The translations under genes were made by a program, and so were the position numbers. The notes under the pieces were generated by a model that was given only the letters and a program-made list of their open reading frames with translations, was not told where the DNA came from and made no database searches. A stretch of 64,000 bases of DNA from an uncultured Eubacteriales bacterium (GTDB lineage: Bacteria; Bacillota; Clostridia; Christensenellales; Aristaeellaceae): NCBI GenBank assembly GCA_900315675.1, contig OMZY01000010.1, positions 102,450 through 166,449 of the forward strand, in the 5' to 3' direction. This document shows, one piece after another, positions 39,720 through 47,178 of this stretch. The number at the start of each line of letters is the position of its first letter. Positions within the stretch are counted from its first letter, which is position 1.

Positions 39720-40290
39720 CATTATTATCGCAGGGGTTCCAAGAGCCGGGAAAAGTACTGTTTCACATCTGCTTTCAAAACAATTCGGTTACCAGCATAT
39801 CAGTATGGATTCCATCATCGCAGGCTTTGAGAAATGTTTCCCTGAAACCGGAGTAAATACATATCAGGGACTGTCATCGCTGGATACATTGCGTGTAATC
39901 AGCGGCAAAATGGCGCCTTTTGTCCGCGCCATGCTGGACAGCAGTGAATACGATGAGTTTGAACCCGGTATGGTTCTGGATATGTATCAGCTTCTGCCGG
40001 AAGATTATGATAAACACATTCGCGGAGCGAATTGTGAGATCGCTTATTTTATTACATCAGATGTTTCGCCGGAAGAGCGCTTCCTGATTCAGAAAAAATA
40101 TGACATAGAAAAAGATTACTCTTTCTATAAATCCGACGAAGAACTTCGCGAGGGTGCTGAATGCATTGTGGAGCAGAGCATTATTATGAGGAAACAGTGT
40201 GAGCAGTTAGGGCTGAAGTATTATGAAACAGCAACCGAACGTGAAAAAAACATACAGCGATTTCTTGATGAATATGGTTTCACGAAATGA
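39709..40290 (+). CDS. P-loop kinase-like protein
   Basis: 193 residues. Walker A is IIIAGVPRAGKSTVSHLL (about residues 5-22), followed by YQHISMDSIIAGFEKCF with an Asp likely to contact the substrate, and a lid region near DVSPEERFLIQKKYDIEKDYS. The fold resembles small adenylate-, shikimate- or zeta-toxin-type kinases. The start at 39709 overlaps the acetyltransferase gene by eleven bases. An acetyltransferase-kinase pair suggests antibiotic or small-molecule modification, but that is inference. Confidence 0.82.
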   Translation: MKNNIIIAGVPRAGKSTVSHLLSKQFGYQHISMDSIIAGFEKCFPETGVNTYQGLSSLDTLRVISGKMAPFVRAMLDSSEYDEFEPGMVLDMYQLLPEDYDKHIRGANCEIAYFITSDVSPEERFLIQKKYDIEKDYSFYKSDEELREGAECIVEQSIIMRKQCEQLGLKYYETATEREKNIQRFLDEYGFTK

Positions 40291-40437
40291 ATGAAATATG
40301 TTGACTGTAATATACAATTGCAAGTACTGTCGATGGTTATGATCATCTTTGGCATGAAATAGTACATTAACTTTTGATTTTTCGTTCCACTGGGAGGAGA
40401 AAAAAGAAGATAGAAATGGCCCGTTGAACTATGGGAG

Positions 40438-41586
40438 GTGGTTATTGAAGATGCGGATAAAAACTTACTATTGATTATTGTTGCTTTAGTCCTTTTGATT
40501 TCTGCTTCTGCGCAGGCAGAGTATACACAATATCGATTGACAGAGCCATCTGAAAAGTATGCGGGAGCCTATGTAACCGTTTATCCTTTAGACCCTCATA
40601 ATGTTATTGTACGTATGGCTCCTCCGGAAGAAGCACCATGGCGTGTGGATTGGTACAGGGATGGTCAGTTGATTCGGAGTCTCTCAGCGACAGGCGATTA
40701 TGACAGAGTTTCTCCTGCCAGTCCAATCATCGAAAGAGATGGATCATTCACCATGCTTTGCCGAATCCCTGGAAAAGGACAGGAGACTGAGAAATTTCCT
40801 CAGCTAAATGCGACTGCTCAATGGACTGATGAGGGATTGTCTTACATTAGTCCACTAAAAGAACAGCTTAAGGCAGCACGTTGCGGGAACCGTATTACAT
40901 TTTATGAGACGGATCAGTATGTCCGTATTTCTTACAATAGAAAGGATACGCTTGTTTCCCGTGAATTAGCCGATTCATTTAAGATAAAGACTACCCGCAC
41001 ATCGTGTATAGCGCTTGCTGATGAAGTATTTCTGATTCCGACCCGGAACGACGGGTTGATTTGTCTTGATCATGGAAACATTCGGTATAAACTTGATGAT
41101 TCTTTCCTTGGAAACGAAATGCTTGCAGATGGGCAGGAAGGTTTTTTCTCCTGTTGTTGGGATTATGTTGAATGGACATCAGACAGGGATTATTCCCCTG
41201 TAAGGCTTGTTCACTTCGACAGAAACGGACAAACCGACCGAAATTATCAGTTGTTTGGAGACCGTGTGGTAATTACACCGTATCAAACATTTATCAATGC
41301 ACAGAATGATACAATTACCCTGTATGGCAGCGCAGTTGATTCTTCAAGAGGTATTATTGCCGTATTTGCAATGACTCTGGATAAAGGAATGAATGTTACC
41401 GGGTTAGATGTGTGGGACATTGATTCGGAATACAACGGCTGCGAAGCATCCGTTTGCCTGAGCCCCGGAGGATTCCCCTACGCGTACCTCTTCAATCGAA
41501 ACCATCCCGAATCAATCCAGCCTGCAGTTGTTCCGATTTCCATGCTGGAACGAAGCTCTGAGGATTATGGTATCACTCTGAAGTAG
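40438..41586 (+). CDS. Exported protein of unknown function, disrupted start suspected
   Basis: 382 residues from GTG 40438. A signal-peptide core LLLIIVALVLLISASAQA is followed by a beta-rich domain (VYPLDPHNVIVRM..., possibly propeller-like) with no recognised family. The N-terminus read from GTG is acidic (VIEDADK), which is wrong for a signal peptide. An overlapping frame (TTG 40444/ATG 40450) gives KMRIK and would join the hydrophobic core if one A were added to the A-run near 40458. GGGAGG precedes both. Either a one-base deletion or a sequencing error may have damaged the start. Confidence 0.65.
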   Translation: MVIEDADKNLLLIIVALVLLISASAQAEYTQYRLTEPSEKYAGAYVTVYPLDPHNVIVRMAPPEEAPWRVDWYRDGQLIRSLSATGDYDRVSPASPIIERDGSFTMLCRIPGKGQETEKFPQLNATAQWTDEGLSYISPLKEQLKAARCGNRITFYETDQYVRISYNRKDTLVSRELADSFKIKTTRTSCIALADEVFLIPTRNDGLICLDHGNIRYKLDDSFLGNEMLADGQEGFFSCCWDYVEWTSDRDYSPVRLVHFDRNGQTDRNYQLFGDRVVITPYQTFINAQNDTITLYGSAVDSSRGIIAVFAMTLDKGMNVTGLDVWDIDSEYNGCEASVCLSPGGFPYAYLFNRNHPESIQPAVVPISMLERSSEDYGITLK

Positions 41587-41784
41587 CATGATGGCAAGGA
41601 ATATCGGAAAAGAAGTTTCTTATGATTTCATGAAATTCAGATACTCTCACAGCTTTCTTCTCTAACAGCAACATAATATTTTGCCTGTTCATATGTTGTG
41701 TAGTGACCGTATCTTTTTTACATCCGTGGAGACAATCATGTCACTATGCTGACCTGTCCGAAGAGCTCCAAATAACCGCAAAGC

Positions 41785-41815
41785 AATAAAAATCCGAACC
41801 CTCAGAGGGTTCGGA
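41785..41815 (-). terminator. Hairpin terminator
   Basis: ATCCGAACCC/GGGTTCGGAT stem with the T-run on the minus-strand side (A-run at 41788-41792). Confidence 0.65.
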
Positions 41816-41876
41816 TACGGATGCAAAAAGCGGAGCGGGCAAACAAAGGGAGTGACTCCCCGGTGGGGAGTGAGGG

Positions 41877-41998
41877 AAACGGTAGCCCAGTGGGTTGTCC
41901 GCTGAAAGCGGAAGTGACCCGAACGAGTCAATCGAAGCAAGCAGCGGGTTGATGCGTCAGCGATGCCCGCTGTGCCGACTGAGATTGCGGAAGAGTGC
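41877..41998. repeat. Structured dispersed element E, copy 1
   Basis: Blocks GGTAGCCCAGTGGGT, then hairpin TCCGC/GCGGA, GACCCGAACGAGTCAATCGAA, a GCAGCGGG/CCCGCTGT hairpin, and ATTGCGGA recur at 58865-58975 with different but still pairing hairpin arms. The 950-bp gap 41587-42535 otherwise holds only the tRNA-Ser locus and hairpins. Confidence 0.55.
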
Positions 41999-42045
41999 TT
42001 ACCCATTGAGCGAACGGGTGGATCCCACCCAGCTCCGCACGCAAT

Positions 42046-42074
42046 TGGAAAAGCACCTGCAATAATGCAGGTGC
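42046..42074 (-). terminator. tRNA-Ser terminator
   Basis: GCACCTGC/GCAGGTGC stem with T-run on the minus strand, eleven bases after the tRNA 3' end. Confidence 0.8.
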
Positions 42075-42084
42075 CCAATTCGCG

Positions 42085-42173
42085 CGGAGCGGGTGGGATT
42101 CGAACCCACGTGCCGGTAAAACCGACTAACTGATTTCGAGTCAGCCCCGTTATGACCACTTCGATACCGCTCC
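42085..42173 (-). tRNA. tRNA-Ser (CGA)
   Basis: 89 nt. Acceptor stem GGAGCGG/CCGCTCC, discriminator G, anticodon loop CTCGAAA with anticodon CGA (reads UCG), a long variable arm (AGTCGGTTTTACCGGCA) typical of class II tRNA-Ser, and T-arm GTGGGTTCGAATCCCAC. CCA is not encoded. The promoter (TTGTCA, 17 bp, TATAAT; 42188-42216) lies just upstream. Confidence 0.95.
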
Positions 42174-42187
42174 ACGGCAACGGGCGA

Positions 42188-42216
42188 ATTATAGCACACC
42201 ACCCGTTATTTGACAA
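42188..42216 (-). promoter_or_regulatory. tRNA-Ser promoter
   Basis: On the minus strand, TTGTCA (42211-42216) and TATAAT (42188-42193) are 17 bp apart, fifteen bases before the tRNA 5' end. Confidence 0.8.
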
Positions 42217-42229
42217 GCCGGGAGCCATT

Positions 42230-42262
42230 AGAAAAAGCCGAACCTACAATAGATTCGGCTTT
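42230..42262 (-). terminator. Terminator of the split tRNA-Ser unit
   Basis: AAGCCGAA/TTCGGCTT stem with T-run on the minus strand. Confidence 0.7.
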
Positions 42263-42269
42263 GAAACAT

Positions 42270-42482
42270 CATGCGGATGGGTGGGATTCGATACCGTTCG
42301 CTCAATCGTCGCCTCTCGCGCTTGGCGCGCGCTCGATGCTCGTTTCGCGCTAACAAACTCGCCTCATTTCCGGCTTCGCCGGACAGCACACCGTGCTGAC
42401 ATTCGGCTCGTTTGCCACGTGCCGGTAAAACCGACTAACTGATTTCGAGTCAGCCCCGTTATGACCACTTCGATACCGCTCC
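42270..42482 (-). pseudogene. Duplicated tRNA-Ser(CGA) interrupted in its T-arm
   Basis: 42415-42527 repeats 42106-42218 (variable arm through anticodon arm, D-arm, 5' acceptor and promoter) with a single mismatch. Where the T-loop should follow, about 120 bp of GC-rich sequence intervene before GAATCCCACC resumes at ~42281-42290. The 3' acceptor strand (CATCCGC) no longer pairs with GGAGCGG. It is probably non-functional as a tRNA, but it is transcribable from an intact promoter (42497-42525). Confidence 0.8.
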
Positions 42483-42496
42483 ACGGCAACGGGCGA

Positions 42497-42525
42497 ATTA
42501 TAGCACACCGCCCGTTATTTGACAA
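42497..42525 (-). promoter_or_regulatory. Promoter of the split tRNA-Ser unit
   Basis: TTGTCA (42520-42525), 17 bp, TATAAT (42497-42502), a duplicate of the tRNA-Ser promoter. Confidence 0.75.
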
Positions 42526-42535
42526 GCTTGAGCCG

Positions 42536-43954
42536 TCAGTCGTCAAAGGTGAAGCGGTCCATTTCCGCCTTTCCTTCGGCCGTTTCAAAGACAAAGTATA
42601 CCGCATGCTTTCCGGTGATGCCTCCGTTCAGCGGTACGGTCACTTCCCCGTTCACCGCTTCCAGCCGGGCAATCTCCCGTCCTCCGGGTGCATCCAGGCG
42701 AACGCTGACATTCACGCTTGCGTCCGCCGTGATAACTGCCGTGAGGGTCCTGGGGGTATTCAGACCGAACTGCAGATACCGGAAGCCGATCACAGTGCCG
42801 TCCGTAATGTTCATGATCCGGGCGGATACATCCTCCCGCTGCTCATAGACGGGCTCAATCCAGGCCTTTTCCTTTCCGCCGTACATATGGCAGGCATAGC
42901 CGGCTGAAATCCATTCCCGGGCGTTGATGCCGTTGATCTGCGGCCCCTGGGAGGTCATCTCCACAGGGCGGGAAGCCACCGGCTCACCGTCCAGGTAATC
43001 CACTTTGCCGATCCAGACTTTTCCGTTCTTTCCCTGGACAACATCCACCGGTTCCAGCATCGCCTGACGGGAATACTCGTCCTGCCCGGTCTGCCGGTGA
43101 TAGAACACATACCACTGGCCGTTCACTTCCATGACGGAGCCGTGGTTGTTGCCCCAACGGAAGGTCATGGTTCCCTTCCCTTCCGCGTCCGTCAGGATTT
43201 CACCGCCGTTTAAGCTGATATCTCCGCCCCACTGCCAGCCGCCCAGCGGCCAGTCGCTCCACATATAGGAGAGGAAACCGTTGCAGTCCTCATAGACGCC
43301 CAGTTCCGGCACCGGTTCATTGACACGGCGGGAATAAATATACACATACTTGCCGAAGATCTTCCGCGGACTGGAAGCTTCAAAGAAGCATTCCCATCCG
43401 AAGGCGTCATCTTCCGGCGCCCAGGAAGCCCGGCAGTGCGGAATCGGATTCTCCCGCAGCGATCCCGGAACAATTGTCGCCATGTCCTCGTTCAGTTCCG
43501 CGCAGTAGGCCTTGCAGAAACCCCAGTAGGCATACACCCGGCCGTCGTCATCCACCAGGATACCCGGGTCAAAGCCCAGCTCGGTCAGCACCGGATCCGT
43601 AAAGGGCCCCCAGGGCTTGTCAGCCTTTGCCACCATGATCCGGGAACCCTTCTGCTCCGCGGCATACATATAATATGTATCGCCCTTCTGCACTACGTCC
43701 GGGGCATAGAGGATACTGTTATCCGCCGCCCGGTAGCAGGTTCCGTGGCAGGTCCAGTCCGTCAGGTCCGTTACAGGCGCCGACCAGACCACATAATCCC
43801 TTCCGCAGTATTCCTTCCGTTCCGTATCATGGGAACCGTATACGTATACCCGTGTCTCCCCTTTATAGGTGAAGACCCGCGGTTCTCCGTCCGGCACATG
43901 CTCCCACAGGGGCATATAGGGATTGGCACCTTTGACAAACGTCTTCCGGTTCAT
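42536..43954 (-). CDS. Glycoside hydrolase family 43 enzyme with CBM6-like domain
   Basis: 472 residues. The five-bladed GH43 catalytic domain (about 1-320) shows the base Asp in WEHVPDGEPRVF, the middle Asp in FDPGILVDDDGRVYAYWG and the acid Glu in CFFEASSPRK. The C-terminal ~130 residues resemble a CBM6-type module (SVRLDAPGGREIARL ... GKHAVYFVFE...MDRFTF). It should cleave arabinofuranosyl or xylosyl linkages of plant hemicellulose. There is no signal peptide, so it probably acts on imported oligosaccharides. AAAGGAGACGACAG precedes ATG 43954. The gene is isolated from other carbohydrate genes. Confidence 0.93.
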   Translation of the reverse strand: MNRKTFVKGANPYMPLWEHVPDGEPRVFTYKGETRVYVYGSHDTERKEYCGRDYVVWSAPVTDLTDWTCHGTCYRAADNSILYAPDVVQKGDTYYMYAAEQKGSRIMVAKADKPWGPFTDPVLTELGFDPGILVDDDGRVYAYWGFCKAYCAELNEDMATIVPGSLRENPIPHCRASWAPEDDAFGWECFFEASSPRKIFGKYVYIYSRRVNEPVPELGVYEDCNGFLSYMWSDWPLGGWQWGGDISLNGGEILTDAEGKGTMTFRWGNNHGSVMEVNGQWYVFYHRQTGQDEYSRQAMLEPVDVVQGKNGKVWIGKVDYLDGEPVASRPVEMTSQGPQINGINAREWISAGYACHMYGGKEKAWIEPVYEQREDVSARIMNITDGTVIGFRYLQFGLNTPRTLTAVITADASVNVSVRLDAPGGREIARLEAVNGEVTVPLNGGITGKHAVYFVFETAEGKAEMDRFTFDD

Positions 43955-44052
43955 ATCTGTCGTCTCCTTTATTCTGTCTTTTTTCAGCATATCGGATACG
44001 CCGGATGAAGTCAATGAAAGAAAGCGGATTTTCCTGCTTTTTGTCTTGTATT

Positions 44053-44063
44053 TATGCTATAAT
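44053..44063 (+). promoter_or_regulatory. Extended -10 promoter
   Basis: TATGCTATAAT (TATAAT at 44058-44063) with a TGn extension and a weak -35, 100 bp upstream of the SH3-like gene. Confidence 0.5.
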
Positions 44064-44162
44064 ACATATAAATCCGGATATTGAAAGAAAAACGTGCTCA
44101 TCCCCGTTAAATTCAGTGAAAAGGTTTTTTGGCTCTGTTCATTCTGAAGGGAGGAAATCATC

Positions 44163-44891
44163 ATGAAAAAACGTATCCTGGCCGCGGCATCCGCTCTTGT
44201 TCTGCTGCTTCTGCTCGTCTCCGCCGCTGGCGCTGACGGCCCTTCCACCTGGGATCCCGTAAACCAGGCTTATATGTACAACGAAGAGCATTACGGCGTG
44301 GTCATCTGTACCAAAATGAATGTCCGGAACAGGCCGGCCACCAGCGGCACCACCTACGGTTCCATCCGCAACGGCCAGCCGGTGAAGATCCTGGGTACCT
44401 CCCAGGACGGAAACTTCTACCTGCTGGATCTGGCTTCCTGCGGCATCGCCAGCAGTGAGTATTACGGCTACGCCAAGTCCAGCCTCATCAAAATGGATCC
44501 GGAGTATATCATCGCCTCCCGCCTGCTGAATCTCTATGCCACGCCCTGGGGCGACGGCCTGAAGAACGGCGAGCAGAACAACCGCGCCTTCCTGGTGATC
44601 TCCGCGGTTCCCGGCTGGTATGCCGTCCAGGCAACAGATTCCACTCCCGGTTCCGCCTTTATCCGGGCAAAGGACATCGCCCTGGATAATTCCGGCCGGT
44701 ATGTGGTCACCTGGGATACCGATCTGTATGATGACAACACCATGGCAAAGTCCGGAGTTGTGAAGCGTTTCACCGTCGGCAGCCTCATCGGCATCAGCGG
44801 GGAATTCTCCCGGATGGTGTTCAATGAAGGCAAAGACAATGAATTCCGTGCCTGGGTCAAAAGCCAGTTTGTTGCCCCTGTGATTAACTGA
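44163..44891 (+). CDS. Secreted SH3b-like protein
   Basis: 242 residues. Signal peptide MKKRILAAASALVLLLLLVSA, then a bacterial SH3-type domain (about residues 40-110): VICTKMNVRNRPATSGTTYG, NGQPVKILGTSQDGNFYLL and SEYYGYAKSSLI are the classic strands. A second degenerate copy may follow (RLLNLYATPWGDG...AFIRAKDI). SH3b domains usually bind peptidoglycan, so it is likely to be cell-wall associated. GGAGG precedes the ATG. It ends in a strong hairpin and is monocistronic. Confidence 0.87.
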   Translation: MKKRILAAASALVLLLLLVSAAGADGPSTWDPVNQAYMYNEEHYGVVICTKMNVRNRPATSGTTYGSIRNGQPVKILGTSQDGNFYLLDLASCGIASSEYYGYAKSSLIKMDPEYIIASRLLNLYATPWGDGLKNGEQNNRAFLVISAVPGWYAVQATDSTPGSAFIRAKDIALDNSGRYVVTWDTDLYDDNTMAKSGVVKRFTVGSLIGISGEFSRMVFNEGKDNEFRAWVKSQFVAPVIN

Positions 44892-44910
44892 TTTTCCCCT
44901 TCTTTCCCGG

Positions 44911-44937
44911 CGGCCGCGTACAGCGGCCGTTTTTTTA
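44911..44937 (+). terminator. Rho-independent terminator
   Basis: CGGCCGC/GCGGCCG stem followed by seven T residues. Confidence 0.9.
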
Positions 44938-44980
44938 CAACATTGTTACCTGCCGTTGCACGGTTTCCGTACCGCTTTGC

Positions 44981-45009
44981 TTGTTTTCAAACCTTCTCTT
45001 TGCTATAAT
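44981..45009 (+). promoter_or_regulatory. Sigma-A promoter
   Basis: TTGTTT (44981-44986), a 17-bp spacer and TATAAT (45004-45009) with a TGC extension, upstream of the gene at 45073. Confidence 0.75.
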
Positions 45010-45072
45010 AGGCGTGTTGTGAACCCGGCCAAATGCCGGTACAGGACCTTGAAACACGGAAACGGTATTGGG

Positions 45073-46644
45073 ATGAATATGAAAAGATTCACGAAATTTA
45101 TTCTCTGCCTGGCAATGCTGGTGTTGCTGCTGCTCGGTGCGTCAGCCTCGGCGGAGACTACAGTGACCTTCTCCCCTGAAAACCCGAAAATGGGCGAATA
45201 TGTGGATGTGACGGTCACACCCGGACGGGAAGGCGCCGTCGGCGTCCGGTATGAACTGAGCACCTCCCAGGGTGCGGTCTTTAAGGATAAGGACAAGGAG
45301 TTCACCAAACACTACACCGCTTCCTTCCGTCCCCGCGAGGAAACCAAATACACCCTGACCGCCATCATCTCCTACGGCAAAAAGGATGTGGAAACCGTCA
45401 GCGTCACCATTCCCGTCTCCGGATCCGTTCCGGTGCAGGAAGGCCCGGATGTTCTCTACAGCCAGAAGGACGGCTGGTGGCACGATAAGGTTTATTCCAA
45501 AAAGCATCACCGTTCCCTGGAAAAGGCCGGATGCGCCATCTTCACCCTGAGTCATGCCCTGCAGCATATGGGCGTCACCGGGGACGAAGTGCTTCCGGAC
45601 AAGCTGGGCACAAAGTACTCCGGCATGTATATTGAGGGACGCGGCACCGATAACGAACGCCTGCTGATGACCGCGGGCGAACACTTCGGTTTCCAGACCC
45701 ACCACGACCTGGTGGAATCGGAAAAGGAGCTGGCCCTCTGGCTTAAACGGGGAGACCGTTTCAGCTTTATGATCGTCATCGGGCACATCGCCCTGGCGGA
45801 CGGCCTGAGCGAGGACGGCACCAAGGTCCATGTGGTGGACTCCGCTCCCGGCGCCACCGCCGAGCGGATCAAAAAAGCCTCCATGTATATTCAGAAGGAT
45901 GACGGCACCTTTACCGCGGTTGCCTCTCCTGAGGAAATTCCCGGCTGCCGCTGGTTCTTTGAAACCGGCGAGTACGGCGGCCTGGAATACTGGCTGGATC
46001 TTTCCTACTGTGCGAAGCAGGGCATGCGGCCCTTGCGGAATTCCTGGATGACGCTGGACGGCCAGTCCGTCACGGATATGGAATACGCCGGCGCCCTGGT
46101 CTCCAAGGTGACCGTCGCGGGCTCTGAGGAAGCGCAGCGGGTGAACACCCGGGATCTGCAGTGGACCACAGACGGCGCGGACGCTCCACAGCTGGCCCTG
46201 ATCACCGGAAAGAAAGGCGCCTCCTTCACCGACGGCAACGGAAAGAAGAAGGACGGCATCTCCAAGCCCATCCCCTACGGCACCATGGTGTTCGTCATCG
46301 GGATGACGGATAAGCAGTTCTACATTCCCTGGAAGGACAGCTACGGATTTATCAGCCGGGAATCGGCGGAGCTGCTTCCCGTATCGCAGGACAGCTTCCG
46401 CACAGGGCTGATCTCCCTGAACGGCAAAACCGCCGGCACTTCTCCCATAACGGTCCGGAAGGAACCTTCCGCCAAAGCAAAAAGTATCGGGGAATGGAAG
46501 CCGGGCACCCCTGTCGCCGTTCTATACGATAAAGGGGAATTCTACTTCGTGGAAGGCAAAGGCCTCCGCGGATGGCTACATCAAAAATATCTGAAACTGG
46601 AAGGGGAAGAGAACGATGGGCAGAAAGTCGACGAAGGAGAATAA
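45073..46644 (+). CDS. Secreted C39-like peptidase with SH3-like C-terminus
   Basis: 523 residues. A signal peptide (FILCLAMLVLLLLGASASA) is followed by a beta-sandwich-like region (~25-120). A papain-like/C39 domain has Cys in EKAGCAIFTLSHALQHMGV (about residue 160) and His in IVIGHIALADGL (about 238). A C-terminal SH3-like region has ITVRKEPSAKAKSIGEW and RGWLHQKYLKL. It is likely a cell-wall-associated cysteine peptidase; the substrate is unknown. ATG 45073 was chosen for the signal peptide; ATG 45079 is possible. The gene overlaps the next one by 29 bp. Confidence 0.85.
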   Translation: MNMKRFTKFILCLAMLVLLLLGASASAETTVTFSPENPKMGEYVDVTVTPGREGAVGVRYELSTSQGAVFKDKDKEFTKHYTASFRPREETKYTLTAIISYGKKDVETVSVTIPVSGSVPVQEGPDVLYSQKDGWWHDKVYSKKHHRSLEKAGCAIFTLSHALQHMGVTGDEVLPDKLGTKYSGMYIEGRGTDNERLLMTAGEHFGFQTHHDLVESEKELALWLKRGDRFSFMIVIGHIALADGLSEDGTKVHVVDSAPGATAERIKKASMYIQKDDGTFTAVASPEEIPGCRWFFETGEYGGLEYWLDLSYCAKQGMRPLRNSWMTLDGQSVTDMEYAGALVSKVTVAGSEEAQRVNTRDLQWTTDGADAPQLALITGKKGASFTDGNGKKKDGISKPIPYGTMVFVIGMTDKQFYIPWKDSYGFISRESAELLPVSQDSFRTGLISLNGKTAGTSPITVRKEPSAKAKSIGEWKPGTPVAVLYDKGEFYFVEGKGLRGWLHQKYLKLEGEENDGQKVDEGE

Positions 46645-47116
46645 ATCCATCTGGCAGACCACGCGTGAGGATCTTGGCCTGACGCGGGAAAAGGCCGGGG
46701 AACTGGTTCCCGGTTTCTCTCCGGAGCGCATTGAAAAGATCGAGAACGGACGCACGCAGATCCAGCCTGAGGACGTCATTCTTCTGGCCGAGCACTACCG
46801 TGCTCCTTCCCTGCTCAACTATTATTGCTGCAATGAGTGCCCCATCGGTGAAACCCAGGTCATCCGCGCCGAATCCAAGGAGCTGACCCAGATCGCCGTG
46901 GAAACCCTGAATGCCGTCAACCAGATGGACCGCATCAAGAACCGCCTGCTGGAGATCGCCGAGGACGGCCAGGTGCGCAAGGATGAGTATGAGGACTTCA
47001 TGAAGATCAAGGGCGTCCTGGACCGCATCGCCCAGAGCGTTTCCAACCTGCGGCTGTGGATGGACGAGCAGATCGCCGAGAACAAGTTCGGCACTGCCCA
47101 GCCGCCGCTCAACTGA
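46616..47116 (+). CDS. XRE-family helix-turn-helix regulator
   Basis: 166 residues. The N-terminal half is a Cro/C1-like helix-turn-helix (TREDLGLTREKAGELVPG, ERIEKIENGRTQIQPEDVILL). The C-terminal half is helical (AVETLNAVNQMDRIKNRLLEIAED...), probably a coiled-coil oligomerisation region. A CCNECPIGE cysteine cluster lies between them and could bind metal. GAAGGGGAAGAGAACG precedes the ATG. It starts inside the 3' end of the peptidase gene in another frame (29-nt overlap), so the two are translated from one message. Confidence 0.87.
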   Translation: MGRKSTKENKSIWQTTREDLGLTREKAGELVPGFSPERIEKIENGRTQIQPEDVILLAEHYRAPSLLNYYCCNECPIGETQVIRAESKELTQIAVETLNAVNQMDRIKNRLLEIAEDGQVRKDEYEDFMKIKGVLDRIAQSVSNLRLWMDEQIAENKFGTAQPPLN

Positions 47117-47135
47117 CTGGTTCCCGGAAAACATA

Positions 47136-47170
47136 AAAAAAGAGGCTCTGCCGTTTGGCAGAGCCTTTTC
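47136..47170. terminator. Bidirectional terminator
   Basis: GGCTCTGCC-GTTT-GGCAGAGCC with an A-run on the left and T-run on the right, between the convergent XRE and ispH/rpsA genes. Confidence 0.9.
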
Positions 47171-47178
47171 TGTAAGGA

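Noticed and set aside
41689-42228. Open frames across the tRNA-Ser locus
   Set aside because: They consist of tRNA, terminators and structured repeat, not coding sequence.
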